Of a stretch of DNA of 64,000 nt, positions 24,734 through 33,115 are shown in pieces. The notes under the pieces were generated by a model. That model saw nothing but the letters and a program-made list of their open reading frames with translations, was not told where the DNA came from and ran no database searches. The translations under genes were made by a program, and so were the position numbers. Within the stretch, counting starts at the first letter, position 1. Each line of letters begins with the position of its first letter. Source of the stretch: Pseudonocardia sp. N23 (GTDB lineage: Bacteria; Actinomycetota; Actinomycetes; Mycobacteriales; Pseudonocardiaceae); contig NZ_BEGX01000029.1 of NCBI RefSeq assembly GCF_002583555.1, forward strand, positions 203,294 through 267,293, given 5' to 3'.

Positions 24734-25300
24734 GTCCAGCTCCTCCTGCACGGCGTCGAGCGCGGTCTCGTCGCGGCGCGCCCGGCTGACGACGAGCGCG
24801 CCCTCCACCGCGCTGACCACCATCAGCGCGAGACGTTCGGCCCGGCCTGCCGGGACGCCGCCGCGGCGCAGGGCGTGGGCGAGCGGGTCGAGCCAGTGCA
24901 CGAAGGCGTCCCGCGCGGCGTCGGCGACGACGTCGCTCTCCCAGGCCGCGTCGGCGACACCGGCGACGATCGGGCAGCCGCCGCGGAAGTCGGTGATCGT
25001 CAGCACCTCGCGGAACCGGTCGACGACGCCGCGGACGACCTCGGCGGGTGCGGGCGGGGGCTCGACGTCGAGGCTCGCGCGCAGCGGCCGGGCCGCCCGC
25101 TCGGCCATCCACGTCATCGCCTCGGCGACGAGCTCGTCCTTGCCGCCGGGGAAGTAGTGCTGCAACGAGCCGCGGGGTGCCCCGGCGTGCGCGACGACCT
25201 CGCGCATCCCGGTCGCACCCACACCGCGCTCGCGGAACAGCAGGGCGGCGCTGCGCACGGTGCGCTCGCGAGGACTCCGTTCGACCATGACGACCGTCAT
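24713..25300 (-). CDS. TetR/AcrR-family transcriptional repressor
   Basis: A 195-aa regulator. The N-terminal HTH reads TVRSAALLFRERGVGATGMREVVAHAGAP, then GSLQHYFPGGKDELV. The C-terminal ligand domain is of the YxaF/LmrA type, with DFRGGCPIVAG. If it starts at ATG 25300, that codon overlaps the YdeI stop (ATGA), so VOC, YdeI-like and TetR genes are translationally coupled. ATG 25288 is the alternative. The third copy of ATGAC-N4-GTCAT covers both possible starts. Confidence 0.9.
   Translation of the reverse strand: MTVVMVERSPRERTVRSAALLFRERGVGATGMREVVAHAGAPRGSLQHYFPGGKDELVAEAMTWMAERAARPLRASLDVEPPPAPAEVVRGVVDRFREVLTITDFRGGCPIVAGVADAAWESDVVADAARDAFVHWLDPLAHALRRGGVPAGRAERLALMVVSAVEGALVVSRARRDETALDAVQEELDLLLEAL
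25287..25300. promoter_or_regulatory. TetR-type operator copy 3
   Basis: ATGACGACCGTCAT sits over the start of the TetR gene and would allow autorepression. Confidence 0.6.
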
Positions 25301-25992
25301 GATAGGCCGCCGCACGGCCGACCGCCGGGTCCGCCGGGTTCGGTCCGTACTGGTTCGATCATGGTCGGAACCGGTCTCACGCCGGGCTCGGCGCCGGGCC
25401 GGTCGGGCTCGGCGTGGGGTCGTCGGCCCCGCGCGGGGGCGTCCGCCGTCGCGCGTGCCACGATCTCGGCGATCCGCTGCTCCCGCGTGGCCGGGCGCTT
25501 CGCCCGTGCGAGGTGCTCCAGCGCGGCCCGGCGGGCGGAGTGCGACCAGCCGTCGAACGTGGCGGAGGGTGCGGCGTCGAGCGCGGCGCGCAGGTCGCCG
25601 GGCACGACGCCGCGCTGGGCGTCGGCGAGCATCGACCACGTCCCGGTCCGCTTCGCGAGGTCGACGGCCGCCTGCCCGCGCGGGGTCATCAGCCCCTGCG
25701 CGGTCAGCGTCGCGACGATCTCGTGGTTGACCAGGCTCCATGAGCTGCGCGGGTTGCGCGGGGTGAACCGCAGCAGCCACGAGTCGTCGTCGCGGCGGCG
25801 GGCCAGGCTGTCGATCCAGCCGCCCGCGACGGCCTCCTCGATGGCCTCGCGATGCGCGACGCGCGGTGTCGGCGACCCGCCCCGGCCGAGGACGAGCCAG
25901 GCCTCGGAGGCGTTGTCGCCGTGGGCGGCGAGCCAGGCCCGCCACTGTGCCCGGTCGACGGCCTCGACGATGTCCACGACGGCCGCGGTCAC
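25297..25992 (-). CDS. YdeI/OmpD-associated family protein
   Basis: A 231-aa cytosolic protein. WRAWLAAHGDNASEAWLVLGR, EEAVAGGWIDSLARR and the C-terminal SARRAALEHLARAKRPATREQRI are the conserved blocks of the YdeI/OmpD-associated (bacteriocin-protection-like) family, whose biochemical role is unclear. A Pro/Gly-rich tail of about 40 residues follows the domain. Its GTG start overlaps the VOC stop (GTGA) and its stop overlaps the TetR start. Confidence 0.87.
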   Translation of the reverse strand: MTAAVVDIVEAVDRAQWRAWLAAHGDNASEAWLVLGRGGSPTPRVAHREAIEEAVAGGWIDSLARRRDDDSWLLRFTPRNPRSSWSLVNHEIVATLTAQGLMTPRGQAAVDLAKRTGTWSMLADAQRGVVPGDLRAALDAAPSATFDGWSHSARRAALEHLARAKRPATREQRIAEIVARATADAPARGRRPHAEPDRPGAEPGVRPVPTMIEPVRTEPGGPGGRPCGGLS

Positions 25993-26411
25993 GACGGGCT
26001 CCGCGCGGCGTGCAGCTCGGCGAAGTGGGGGTTGGTCATGACGCCCAGGACGTTGCCGAAGGGGTCGACGACCGATGCCGTCACGAACCCGGAGTCGCCG
26101 CGCGGGGTGATCGGCTCGTACTCCGTCGCGCCGAGCCCCAGGAGTCGGGCGACGGTGGCCTCCAGGTCGTCGACGTGCCAGAACATGACGGCGCCGCCGG
26201 GGGCGTTGCCCGCGCCGGGCGGGGCCCAGCGACGGTCGATGACGCCGAGCTCGTCCTCGTCGTCGCCGATGCGGAACTCGATGTAGGCGGGCTGCGCGGG
26301 TGCGACGGGGAAGGCGAAGTAGGGCTGCGCGCCGAGCAGCTCGGCATACCAGTCACGGGCAGCGGCGAGGTCGTCGGCGTAGAAGCTGACGGTGGCGAAT
26401 CCGCGGAACAT
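25989..26411 (-). CDS. VOC-family protein
   Basis: A 140-aa glyoxalase-fold protein with ATVSFYADDLAAARDWYAELLG at the start and DPFGNVLGVMTNPHF at the end, one paired beta-alpha-beta-beta-beta module set. It heads a coupled operon with the YdeI-like and TetR genes and diverges from a WYL regulator. VOC-WYL divergent pairs are frequent in actinobacteria, so the WYL protein probably controls this gene. Substrate unknown. Confidence 0.88.
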   Translation of the reverse strand: MFRGFATVSFYADDLAAARDWYAELLGAQPYFAFPVAPAQPAYIEFRIGDDEDELGVIDRRWAPPGAGNAPGGAVMFWHVDDLEATVARLLGLGATEYEPITPRGDSGFVTASVVDPFGNVLGVMTNPHFAELHAARSPS

Positions 26412-26454
26412 CGGGAACCTCCTGGTCGGGAACTGGGGACAGCATGCCGGGGTG

Positions 26455-26477
26455 AAGTGCTCATCCGCTGAGCACTT
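26455..26477. promoter_or_regulatory. Operator in the VOC/WYL divergent promoter
   Basis: Perfect inverted repeat AAGTGCTCA-tccgc-TGAGCACTT (9-bp arms, 5-bp centre), 20 bp before the WYL start. It is the likely binding site of the adjacent WYL regulator. Confidence 0.7.
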
Positions 26478-26497
26478 TTTCAGGGAATATCGGAGAC

Positions 26498-27478
26498 ATG
26501 CGCGCCGACCGCCTCGTGGCCACCCTTCTGCTCATGCAGGCCCGTGGCCGCGTCACCGCAGCACAGCTCGCCGAGGAGCTGGACATCTCGGTGGCGACGG
26601 CCCGTCGCGACCTGGAGGCGCTGTCGTCGGCGGGCGTGCCCGTCTACCCGCAGCCGGGCCGCGGCGGCGGCTGGTCGCTCGTCGGTGGCGCGCGCACCGA
26701 CCTCACCGGGCTCACCGCGGGCGAGGCGACGGCCCTGTTCGCGCTGGCCGGACCGGGTGCGGCGGTCGCTCCCGCGGCCCGCTCCGCGCTGCGCAAGCTC
26801 GTGCAGGCGCTCCCCCACACCTTCCGCGCCGACGCCGAGGCCGCCGCCGAGTCGGTCGTCGTCGACCCGGCGCGCTGGGGTCGCGACGACCGCAACCGCC
26901 CCGCGATGGTCGACACCCTGCAGGACGCGGTCGTGCGCAGGCGACGGGTGCGCCTGGGCTACGCCGACCGGCAGGGGCGGCGCAGCGACCGGCCGGTCGA
27001 CCCGTGGGGGCTCGTCGACAAGGACGGTGACTGGTACCTCGTGGCCGGGACCCCGAAGGGGCGCAGGACGTTCCGCGTCGACCGGGTCGTCGCCGCCGAG
27101 GTCACCGACGAGCCGGCCGAGCGCCCCTCGGACCTGGACCTCTCCCGCGAGTGGGAGCAGGTCGTCGGAGAGATGGAACGGCGTCGCTCGCTGGTCGAAG
27201 CGGTCGTGCTGCTCCCGCAGCGGCACGTGCACGTGCTGCGCCACCAGTTCGGCCGGCACTGCGCGACGCTCGGGCTCGAGGACGACGGCCGCGCCCGGGT
27301 GCGGATCGCGGCCCCGATGGCGCTGTCGATCGCGGAGAACCTCGCAGGGTGGGGCGCGGGTGTCGAGGTGCTGGGGCCCGACTCGGTGAGGGCGGAGCTG
27401 GCCCGGATCGGTGCGGAGCTGGTCGCGGCCCACGGCGGCGATGAGCTCCGGTCGCCCCCGCGGTCATCACCGGCATGA
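26498..27478 (+). CDS. WYL-domain (YafY-type) transcriptional regulator
   Basis: A 326-aa regulator with an N-terminal HTH_11 domain (VTAAQLAEELDISVATARRDLEAL, then PQPGRGGGW), a WYL domain (VRLGYADRQGRRSDRPVDPWGLVDKDGDWYLVAG) and a C-terminal WCX extension. WYL domains bind nucleic acids or small ligands, and such proteins usually regulate an adjacent divergent gene. ATG 26498 lies 20 bp from a perfect inverted repeat. The stop overlaps the ATG of a degraded hydrolase gene. Confidence 0.93.
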   Translation: MRADRLVATLLLMQARGRVTAAQLAEELDISVATARRDLEALSSAGVPVYPQPGRGGGWSLVGGARTDLTGLTAGEATALFALAGPGAAVAPAARSALRKLVQALPHTFRADAEAAAESVVVDPARWGRDDRNRPAMVDTLQDAVVRRRRVRLGYADRQGRRSDRPVDPWGLVDKDGDWYLVAGTPKGRRTFRVDRVVAAEVTDEPAERPSDLDLSREWEQVVGEMERRRSLVEAVVLLPQRHVHVLRHQFGRHCATLGLEDDGRARVRIAAPMALSIAENLAGWGAGVEVLGPDSVRAELARIGAELVAAHGGDELRSPPRSSPA

Positions 27479-27665
27479 GCGACGTGCGGGAGAAGGTCGC
27501 GGCGCGGGCTCACGAGCTGGTGGAGTCGGGGGCGGAGCGTGGTGTCCAGGTCCCGGGCGTGGGCGGGCGCCGATCGCGACCGTGGGATCGCCGTGGCCGT
27601 CACGAAGAACGTGCTGAGCATGGACTTCGAGGTGGTGGGCCGGTTCGTCGGCGCCGTCTACGCGG
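27475..27665 (+). pseudogene. Internally deleted serine hydrolase (beta-lactamase family)
   Basis: The first codons (VREKVAARAHELVESGAERGVQV) match the N-terminus of class C beta-lactamase-like serine hydrolases. A second piece in another frame (RDRGIAVAVTKNVLSMDFEVVG) matches their C-terminus. All catalytic motifs between (SxxK, YxN) are gone, so about 300 codons were deleted and the frame was shifted. It overlaps the WYL gene end by 4 nt, which suggests the ancestral gene was coupled to the regulator. Confidence 0.65.
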
Positions 27666-28902
27666 CGGTCCGTGCCACGACCCGGCCGGCCTGGACGACC
27701 ATCGCCCTGGCGTCGTCGTCGGAGAGGGCGGTGACGTCGTCGAGCGGGTTGCGGCGCAGGACCAGCAGGTCGGCGGCCTTCCCGGGCGCGAGCGTGCCGA
27801 CCTCGTCGGCGATCCCGAGCAGGCGGGCGACGTCGACGGTGATGGTCCGCAGCGCGGCCTGCGCGCTCATCCCGACGAGCTCCACGTAGGTGGCCGGTTC
27901 GATCGCGCAGCTGCCCTGCGGGAAGTGGGTGAGCCCGGCGTCGCCGCCCGCGACGATCGGGACGCCCGCCGCGACGGCGCGGCGGATGCTGTCGACGTGG
28001 TGCTCGTGGGTGCGGCGGTGCTCGTCGACGATCACCTGCGGGATGCCCATCTCCAGGCCCTGCTCGGCGAACGCGCGGTACATCGACAGCGTCGGCGAGA
28101 TCGTGACGCCGTTCTCGACGATCGCCTCCAGCGCGTCGTCGGGCAGGAAGATCGCGTGCTCGATGCTGGCGACACCGGCCCGGGCCGCGATCCGGACCGC
28201 GCCCGCCGACTCGGCGTGCGCGACGACGGGGACGCCCTGGCGGCCCGCCTCCTCGATCAGGGCGGTGAACTCGACGTCGGTGAGCCCGCTGCGTTCGGCC
28301 GGGCAGAGCGGGTTGAACCCGGTGCCGCTGACGCCGACCTTGATCCAGTCCACCCCGTCCTTGAGCTGGGTGCGCACGACCGCGGCGGCCTCGTACGGGC
28401 CGACGACCTGCACGGCCAGGCTGTACTTGTAGGGCGCGTCCTCGAACAGGTGCGAGGGCTGGAAGTCGCCGAGCCCGCCGGGCGCCGACACGATCCGGCC
28501 CGCCGCAAGCACCCGCGGGCCGGGGACGTCGCCGCGCGCGATCGCGTTGCGCACCTCGACGCCGATGTTGGCGCGGCTGCCGACGTCGCGGATCGTGGTG
28601 AAGCCCTTGCGCAGCAGCAGGGTCGCGGTGGCCACGGCGTCGACGGTCGCCTGCGGGACGGACTTGCGCAGCTCGATGTCGTACGGGTCGGCGACGTCAC
28701 GGTAGATGAGGTGGCAGTGCGCGTCCATCAGCCCCGGCATCGCGACGCCACCGCCGAGGTCGACGACGTCGTCGCCGGGGCGGGCGCCGACGTCGGGGCC
28801 GATGGCCTCGATGCGCCCGCCCGAGGTGGCGAGTGCGCCCGTGACGGGGGCGAAGTCGTCCCCGGTGAGGAACGTGCCGTTGATCAGAACCGTTCGTTGC
28901 AT
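27658..28902 (-). CDS. Metal-dependent amidohydrolase (imidazolonepropionase-like)
   Basis: A 414-aa TIM-barrel hydrolase with small flanking beta domains. The metal motif is MDAHCHL (HxH), followed by the WIKVGVSG lysine region, a VVAHAES His, SIEHAIFL and the GGDAGL Asp. The C-terminus VGTLAPGKAADLLVLRRNPL is typical of the Xaa-Pro dipeptidase/imidazolonepropionase-like branch that hydrolyses cyclic amides or peptides. GAGGAGG precedes the ATG. It may take part in degradation with the downstream ligase, Rieske oxygenase and SDR genes, but a pseudogene separates them. Confidence 0.88.
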   Translation of the reverse strand: MQRTVLINGTFLTGDDFAPVTGALATSGGRIEAIGPDVGARPGDDVVDLGGGVAMPGLMDAHCHLIYRDVADPYDIELRKSVPQATVDAVATATLLLRKGFTTIRDVGSRANIGVEVRNAIARGDVPGPRVLAAGRIVSAPGGLGDFQPSHLFEDAPYKYSLAVQVVGPYEAAAVVRTQLKDGVDWIKVGVSGTGFNPLCPAERSGLTDVEFTALIEEAGRQGVPVVAHAESAGAVRIAARAGVASIEHAIFLPDDALEAIVENGVTISPTLSMYRAFAEQGLEMGIPQVIVDEHRRTHEHHVDSIRRAVAAGVPIVAGGDAGLTHFPQGSCAIEPATYVELVGMSAQAALRTITVDVARLLGIADEVGTLAPGKAADLLVLRRNPLDDVTALSDDDARAMVVQAGRVVARTAA

Positions 28903-29036
28903 GCAGTTCCCTCCTCGTGTCACCGCTGAACCCGGATTCTGTCGGCCTGCACAAGTTTTCGTATACAACCACAGATCCGCGAGTCCCCTGCCGATCGGCG
29001 GTTGTTCCGCAGCCGCACGATCCCCAGACTCGGACC

Positions 29037-29490
29037 GTGGGCTCGGTTGAGCCGTTCGTCGGACGTTCGGCCGAGCTCGCCGTGCTGACCGGTGAGCTCG
29101 ACCGGGCGCGCTCCGGCGAGCCCTCCGTCGTCGTCGCGGCCGGACAGGCCGGCATCGGCAGGACGACGATGCTGCAGCGGCTCGCCACGGCGGGCCGCGT
29201 CGCCACCGTGCTGCACGCGACCGGCGCCCCCGAGGAGGTCGCGGTGCTCGCCCAGGCGCAGGGCGACCCCGCGGGCATGGTCGCCGCGCTCGCCCCCGGC
29301 TCGCCGACGACCCGGTCCGCGGTCCCGTCGACCGGGTCGGGGTGCTGCCGTGGCGGGCGCTGCTCGTCGAGACCCTGATCGGGACCGGTGATCGTGACGC
29401 CGCCGCCGCGGAGCTCGACGCGCTCGCGCCGCGTGTCGGCCGCAACCTCATGGCTGCCCGCACCCTGGGCACGACCATCGGGTTGCGGCC
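29037..29490 (+). pseudogene. Decayed LuxR-type (LAL) regulator
   Basis: The first part, from GTG 29037, matches the start of large ATP-binding LuxR regulators: EPFVGRSAELAVLTGELDRA, then a Walker-A-like GQAGIGRTTM in which Lys is replaced by Arg. Similarity then jumps to a second frame (WRALLVETLIGTGDRDAAAAELDALAP), which matches their tetratricopeptide part. The HTH is absent. A large internal deletion and a frameshift make it non-functional. Confidence 0.65.
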
Positions 29491-29554
29491 GAGGTCGGGG
29501 CCGCACGTGCCCTGGCGCAACCCCACGGTCGTCCGGCGGCCCGCCGAGGACCGC

Positions 29555-31096
29555 TCAGCCGTCCCCGAGCAGGTCGGCCCGCAGGACCCGCTTGAGGACC
29601 TTGCCCGAGACGTTCTTGGGCAGCTCCTCGCGGACGTGCACGGTCTTGGGCAGCTTGTAGCCGGCGAGATGGTGCCTGGTGCGTTGCACCAGCTCGGCAG
29701 TGTCGCAGGCCCGGCCATCACGGAACGTAACGAAGGCGGTGACGGCCTCGCCCCACCGGTCGTCGGGGACACCCAGGACGGCCGCTTCGGCGAGCTCCGG
29801 GTTGGCGGCCAGCAGCGCCATCTCGACCTCCAGGGAGAAGACGTTCTCCCCGCCCGACTTGATCATGTCCTTCTTGCGGTCGACGAAGTACAGGTAGCCG
29901 TCCTCGTCGGCCCGGGCGAGGTCGCCGGTGTGCAGCCAGCCACCGCGCAGCACCTCCTTGTTGACGTCGTCGCGTTTGTAGTAGCCACGGAAGACGTTGG
30001 GTCCCTTGACGAGGATCTCCCCGACCTCCCCGGGCGCGACAGGCTGGTCGTCGTCGTCGGCGATGCGGACGTCGAGGTACCACATGGGTCGCCCGAGGGT
30101 GTTCTCCCGATCGGCCATCTCGCCGACGAACTCGGTCACCGACACCATCGGCGAGGCCTCGGTGAGGCCGTAGGCGAACCACAGGTGTTCCAGCGCGAGC
30201 TTGTGCATGACCTGCGCCGGGAACTCCCGGTTGTACTTCGCGGCCGCGGTGAGCACCGACCGCAGCGAGCTGAGGTCGTGGGTGTGCAGCTCGGGGTACT
30301 CCAACAGCATCTGCATGGGTGTGACGAGGATGCAGGCCTGCGTGACGCGGTGCTCGGCGATGAGCCGGCATGCTTCGGCCGGCTCGAACTGCCGCATGAC
30401 GACGATCGGCAGCGCGCGGGCGAAGAACGCGTTGACGACCATGTGGAGCCCGCTGACGTGGTTGGTCGGCATCGAGAGCAGCGCGACGTCGCCGGCCCGC
30501 GGCGGAGCGTAGGTCAGGTAGGAGACGGTGTCCCAGCAGATGTTGCCGTGGGTGAGCACCGCACCCTTGGGCAGTCCGGTCGTGCCCGAGGTGTACATGA
30601 TCAGCGCCTCGTCGTCGCTGTTCACCTCGACGTCCGCGTTGTCGGTGGCCGCAGCGGCATGCAGGTCGTCGTAGGTGAGAGCGCCGGGCAGGGTCGGGGG
30701 GCCGTCGTAGACGACGAGGGTGATGCCGGCCAGCTCGTCGAGCACGGCGGCGACGGCGTCCTGGAACATCGCCTCGACGAAGAGCACCTTGGCGTCGCCG
30801 TCGGTGACGATGAAGCTGATCTCCTTGGGCGCGAGCCGCCAGTTGATCGTGCCGAAGACTGCGCCGATCCGGCCCGCGCCGTGGCACAGCTCGAGGTACT
30901 CGATCGAGTTGCGCCCCAGGATCGCGACGTGCTCGCCGAAGCCGATGTCGAGGTCCCGCAGCAGGTTCGCGGCCCGGTTGACGCGGTCGTCGTACTCCCG
31001 GTAGGTCCACCTGCGGCCCTCGTAGACGATCGCCGTCCGGTAGGGGTGCAGCTCGGCGGCGCGACGTACCGCCGCCGACATCGTCAGTCCGTCCAT
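29555..31096 (-). CDS. Acyl-CoA synthetase / AMP-dependent ligase (FadD-like)
   Basis: A 513-aa ANL-superfamily enzyme that activates a carboxylic acid to its CoA thioester with ATP. The P-loop-like motif is YTSGTTGLPKGAVLTH, A5 is YGLTEA, A7/A8 are GWLHTGD and DRKKDMIKSGGENV, and the A10 catalytic lysine is in PKNVSGKVLKR. This indicates a full-length, active enzyme of the medium/long-chain or aromatic acid type. It is downstream of a 156-aa unknown gene, the TetR, SDR and Rieske genes on the same strand, consistent with a degradation pathway ending in CoA activation. Confidence 0.92.
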   Translation of the reverse strand: MDGLTMSAAVRRAAELHPYRTAIVYEGRRWTYREYDDRVNRAANLLRDLDIGFGEHVAILGRNSIEYLELCHGAGRIGAVFGTINWRLAPKEISFIVTDGDAKVLFVEAMFQDAVAAVLDELAGITLVVYDGPPTLPGALTYDDLHAAAATDNADVEVNSDDEALIMYTSGTTGLPKGAVLTHGNICWDTVSYLTYAPPRAGDVALLSMPTNHVSGLHMVVNAFFARALPIVVMRQFEPAEACRLIAEHRVTQACILVTPMQMLLEYPELHTHDLSSLRSVLTAAAKYNREFPAQVMHKLALEHLWFAYGLTEASPMVSVTEFVGEMADRENTLGRPMWYLDVRIADDDDQPVAPGEVGEILVKGPNVFRGYYKRDDVNKEVLRGGWLHTGDLARADEDGYLYFVDRKKDMIKSGGENVFSLEVEMALLAANPELAEAAVLGVPDDRWGEAVTAFVTFRDGRACDTAELVQRTRHHLAGYKLPKTVHVREELPKNVSGKVLKRVLRADLLGDG

Positions 31097-31160
31097 GTTC
31101 AGCGGGCCTCCCACTTCGTCGGGGTCGGTGTCGCCGTGCTCCACCAGGTGTCGCCGTGCT

Positions 31161-31631
31161 CTACGGGCGGGTGGCGCGCTCCTCGAGCGCGAGGTTGTAG
31201 CGGGCGCGGCCCTCGAGCCGGGCGCGGCACTCGGGGGTCGCGTAGATCGAGTCGAGGTCGAGCAGCCCGCGGACGACGCGGTGGCGGCCGGCGCGGTCGC
31301 CGGGGCCGGCGACGCGGCCGGCCGCCCAGACCTCCGCGCCCTCGTAGTCGGCGCGGGCGCGGGAGAGCCCGGTGAGCAGGACGTCGGCGAGGACGGCGGC
31401 GTCGGGGCCGTCGTCGAGGTAGGGCCGGTCGCGCAGGGGGTCGAGGGCGACGAGGGCGTCGACGTGCGGGCCGGGGTGGGCCTCGGGTTCGGCGAGGAGG
31501 CCGGTGAGCAACGGGATGGTCGCCCGCGACATCGTCGCCACGGCCAGCGCGACCGCACCCGGACTGTCCGCCCGATGCGCGAGCTCCTCGACCCAGAACG
31601 CCATCTCCCGGGGCCCGCCCGTGAGGGACAT
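31161..31631 (-). CDS. Hypothetical protein, 156 aa, in the Rieske/SDR/ligase unit
   Basis: A mainly helical protein with no recognisable motif. A central [32 protein letters not shown] and a C-terminal LLDLDSIYATPECRARLEGRARYNLALEE stand out. No signal peptide or TM helix is seen. The ATG at 31631 lies 10 bp after the TetR stop, so it is in the same transcription unit; a GTG further upstream would overlap TetR. Its conserved place before an acyl-CoA ligase suggests a pathway role, but no function can be assigned. Confidence 0.65.
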   Translation of the reverse strand: MSLTGGPREMAFWVEELAHRADSPGAVALAVATMSRATIPLLTGLLAEPEAHPGPHVDALVALDPLRDRPYLDDGPDAAVLADVLLTGLSRARADYEGAEVWAAGRVAGPGDRAGRHRVVRGLLDLDSIYATPECRARLEGRARYNLALEERATRP

Positions 31632-31641
31632 CCAGGCCCGG

Positions 31642-32253
31642 TCAGTCGTCACCGGCGAGCCCACGGATCACCACCTGTGCGTAGAGCCGGCCGATCTCGC
31701 GCGCGGTGAGGGTGCCCGGGTGGTACCAGTGGTAGGTCCAGGCGCTCATCCCGATGATCCCGAACGCGACGATCTTGGCCGACTCGATCGGCCGGAACTC
31801 CCCGCGTTCGACACCGCGTTCGATCATCCGCACGACGCGGCGTTCGAACTCGCTGCGCTTGACCTTGACGGCCTCGAACCGCTCGTCGGTGAGGAAGCGG
31901 TGCTGCTCGTAGAAGATGCGTTGCTGCTGCTGGTAGGCCTCGACGCCGACGACGATCTCCTCGATCAGCTCGGCGAGGGTCTCGGTGACGGGCCGGTCGC
32001 CGGTGGAGATGGAGTCGAGCACGTCGAGCTGGTGGTCGATGAAGGTGTCGTGGATGACCAGCAGGACGGCGTCCTTGCTGTCGAAGTGATGATAAAAGGA
32101 CCCCTTGGTCACGCCGGCCGCGTCGACGATCTCCTGCACCGCCGTGGCCTCGTAGCCCTGCTTGTCGAACAGCTCGACCGCGGCGGCGACGATCCCGTCG
32201 CGCGCGCTGCGCCGCCCCGCCCGGGGGGCGGCCGGTTCAGCCGCCCGCGACAC
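31642..32253 (-). CDS. TetR-family regulator (fatty-acid/steroid degradation type)
   Basis: A 203-aa repressor. The HTH reads IVAAAVELFDKQGYEATAVQEIVDAAGVTKGSFYHHFDSKDAVL. The ligand domain has YHWYHPGTLTAREIGRLYAQVV, a C-terminal pattern seen in KstR2/FadR-like TetR proteins that sense acyl-CoA. It overlaps the SDR gene by 17 bp and lies within the operon it probably controls. Two TACCG-N2-CGGTA palindromes in the divergent promoter upstream of the Rieske gene are its likely operators. Confidence 0.9.
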   Translation of the reverse strand: MSRAAEPAAPRAGRRSARDGIVAAAVELFDKQGYEATAVQEIVDAAGVTKGSFYHHFDSKDAVLLVIHDTFIDHQLDVLDSISTGDRPVTETLAELIEEIVVGVEAYQQQQRIFYEQHRFLTDERFEAVKVKRSEFERRVVRMIERGVERGEFRPIESAKIVAFGIIGMSAWTYHWYHPGTLTAREIGRLYAQVVIRGLAGDD

Positions 32254-33115
32254 GGCCGTCCACCTCCGACCGCCTCCGCACCACGGACTGCCGGCCCGTC
32301 GATCCCCTGGCGACGCCGGTCAGCCCGCGCGCCGCCGGGTCCCCGCCGACGAGGTCGCCGACGTGCGGGCCCGCCGCCGTGACCCCGCCGTCCACGTTGA
32401 TCGACTCGCCGGTCACGAACGACGAGTCGGGCCCGACGAGGAACGAGACCACCGACGCGACGTGCGCGGGCTCGCCGATCTCGGGCCACGGCTGCACGGT
32501 GCCGAGCAGCCGGTCGAGGTGCCTTGCGCCGCCCCCGAGAATCGGCGTGCGGATGAACCCCGGGGAGACGCTGTTGACCCGGATCCGCCACGGCGCCAGC
32601 TCGACCGCGACCGCTCGCGTGAAGTTGATGACGGCCGCCTTCGCCGCCGAGTAGGCCTGCGGGCCAGCGCCGCCGCTGATCCCGGCGAGCGACCCGGTGT
32701 TGACGATGGCCCCGCCGCACGCATCGGCTTTCATGATCCGTGCGGCGTGTTTCGTCCCGAGGAACACTCCGCGGCTGATCACGCCGAACGTGTACTCCCA
32801 GTCCGCCAGCTCGACGTCGGTGATCGGCCCGAACGCCCCGCCGACGCCCGCGTTGTTGACCACGGCGTCGAGCCGGCCGAAGCGTTCCCGGGTCGTGGCG
32901 ACGGCCGCGGCGACGGCGTCCTCGTCGGAGACGTCGACGCGCACGAACGCCACCCGGTCGCCGAAACCCGCGTCGGTCAGCTCGGCCACGGCACGGTCGC
33001 CGTTGGCCTCGTTGACGTCGGCGACGACGACGCCCAGCCCGTCGCGCAGCAGCCGCTCGACGACGGCCCGCCCGATCCCGCTGGCGCCGCCGGTGACCAG
33101 CGCCGCGCCGGTCAC
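32237..33115 (-). CDS. Short-chain dehydrogenase/reductase with C-terminal extension
   Basis: A 292-aa classical SDR. The cofactor motif is ALVTGGASGIGRAV, with NNAGVGG, and the Ser-Tyr-Lys triad is in NTGSLAG and AYSAAKAAVINF. The Asp after beta2 (VVVADVNEA) suggests NAD(H). The fold ends near FVTGESINVDGGV, and about 40 Arg/Gly-rich residues follow that overlap the TetR gene. The GTG start overlaps the Rieske stop (GTGA), so the two are coupled and the SDR probably oxidises the oxygenase product. Confidence 0.92.
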   Translation of the reverse strand: MTGAALVTGGASGIGRAVVERLLRDGLGVVVADVNEANGDRAVAELTDAGFGDRVAFVRVDVSDEDAVAAAVATTRERFGRLDAVVNNAGVGGAFGPITDVELADWEYTFGVISRGVFLGTKHAARIMKADACGGAIVNTGSLAGISGGAGPQAYSAAKAAVINFTRAVAVELAPWRIRVNSVSPGFIRTPILGGGARHLDRLLGTVQPWPEIGEPAHVASVVSFLVGPDSSFVTGESINVDGGVTAAGPHVGDLVGGDPAARGLTGVARGSTGRQSVVRRRSEVDGRVAGG

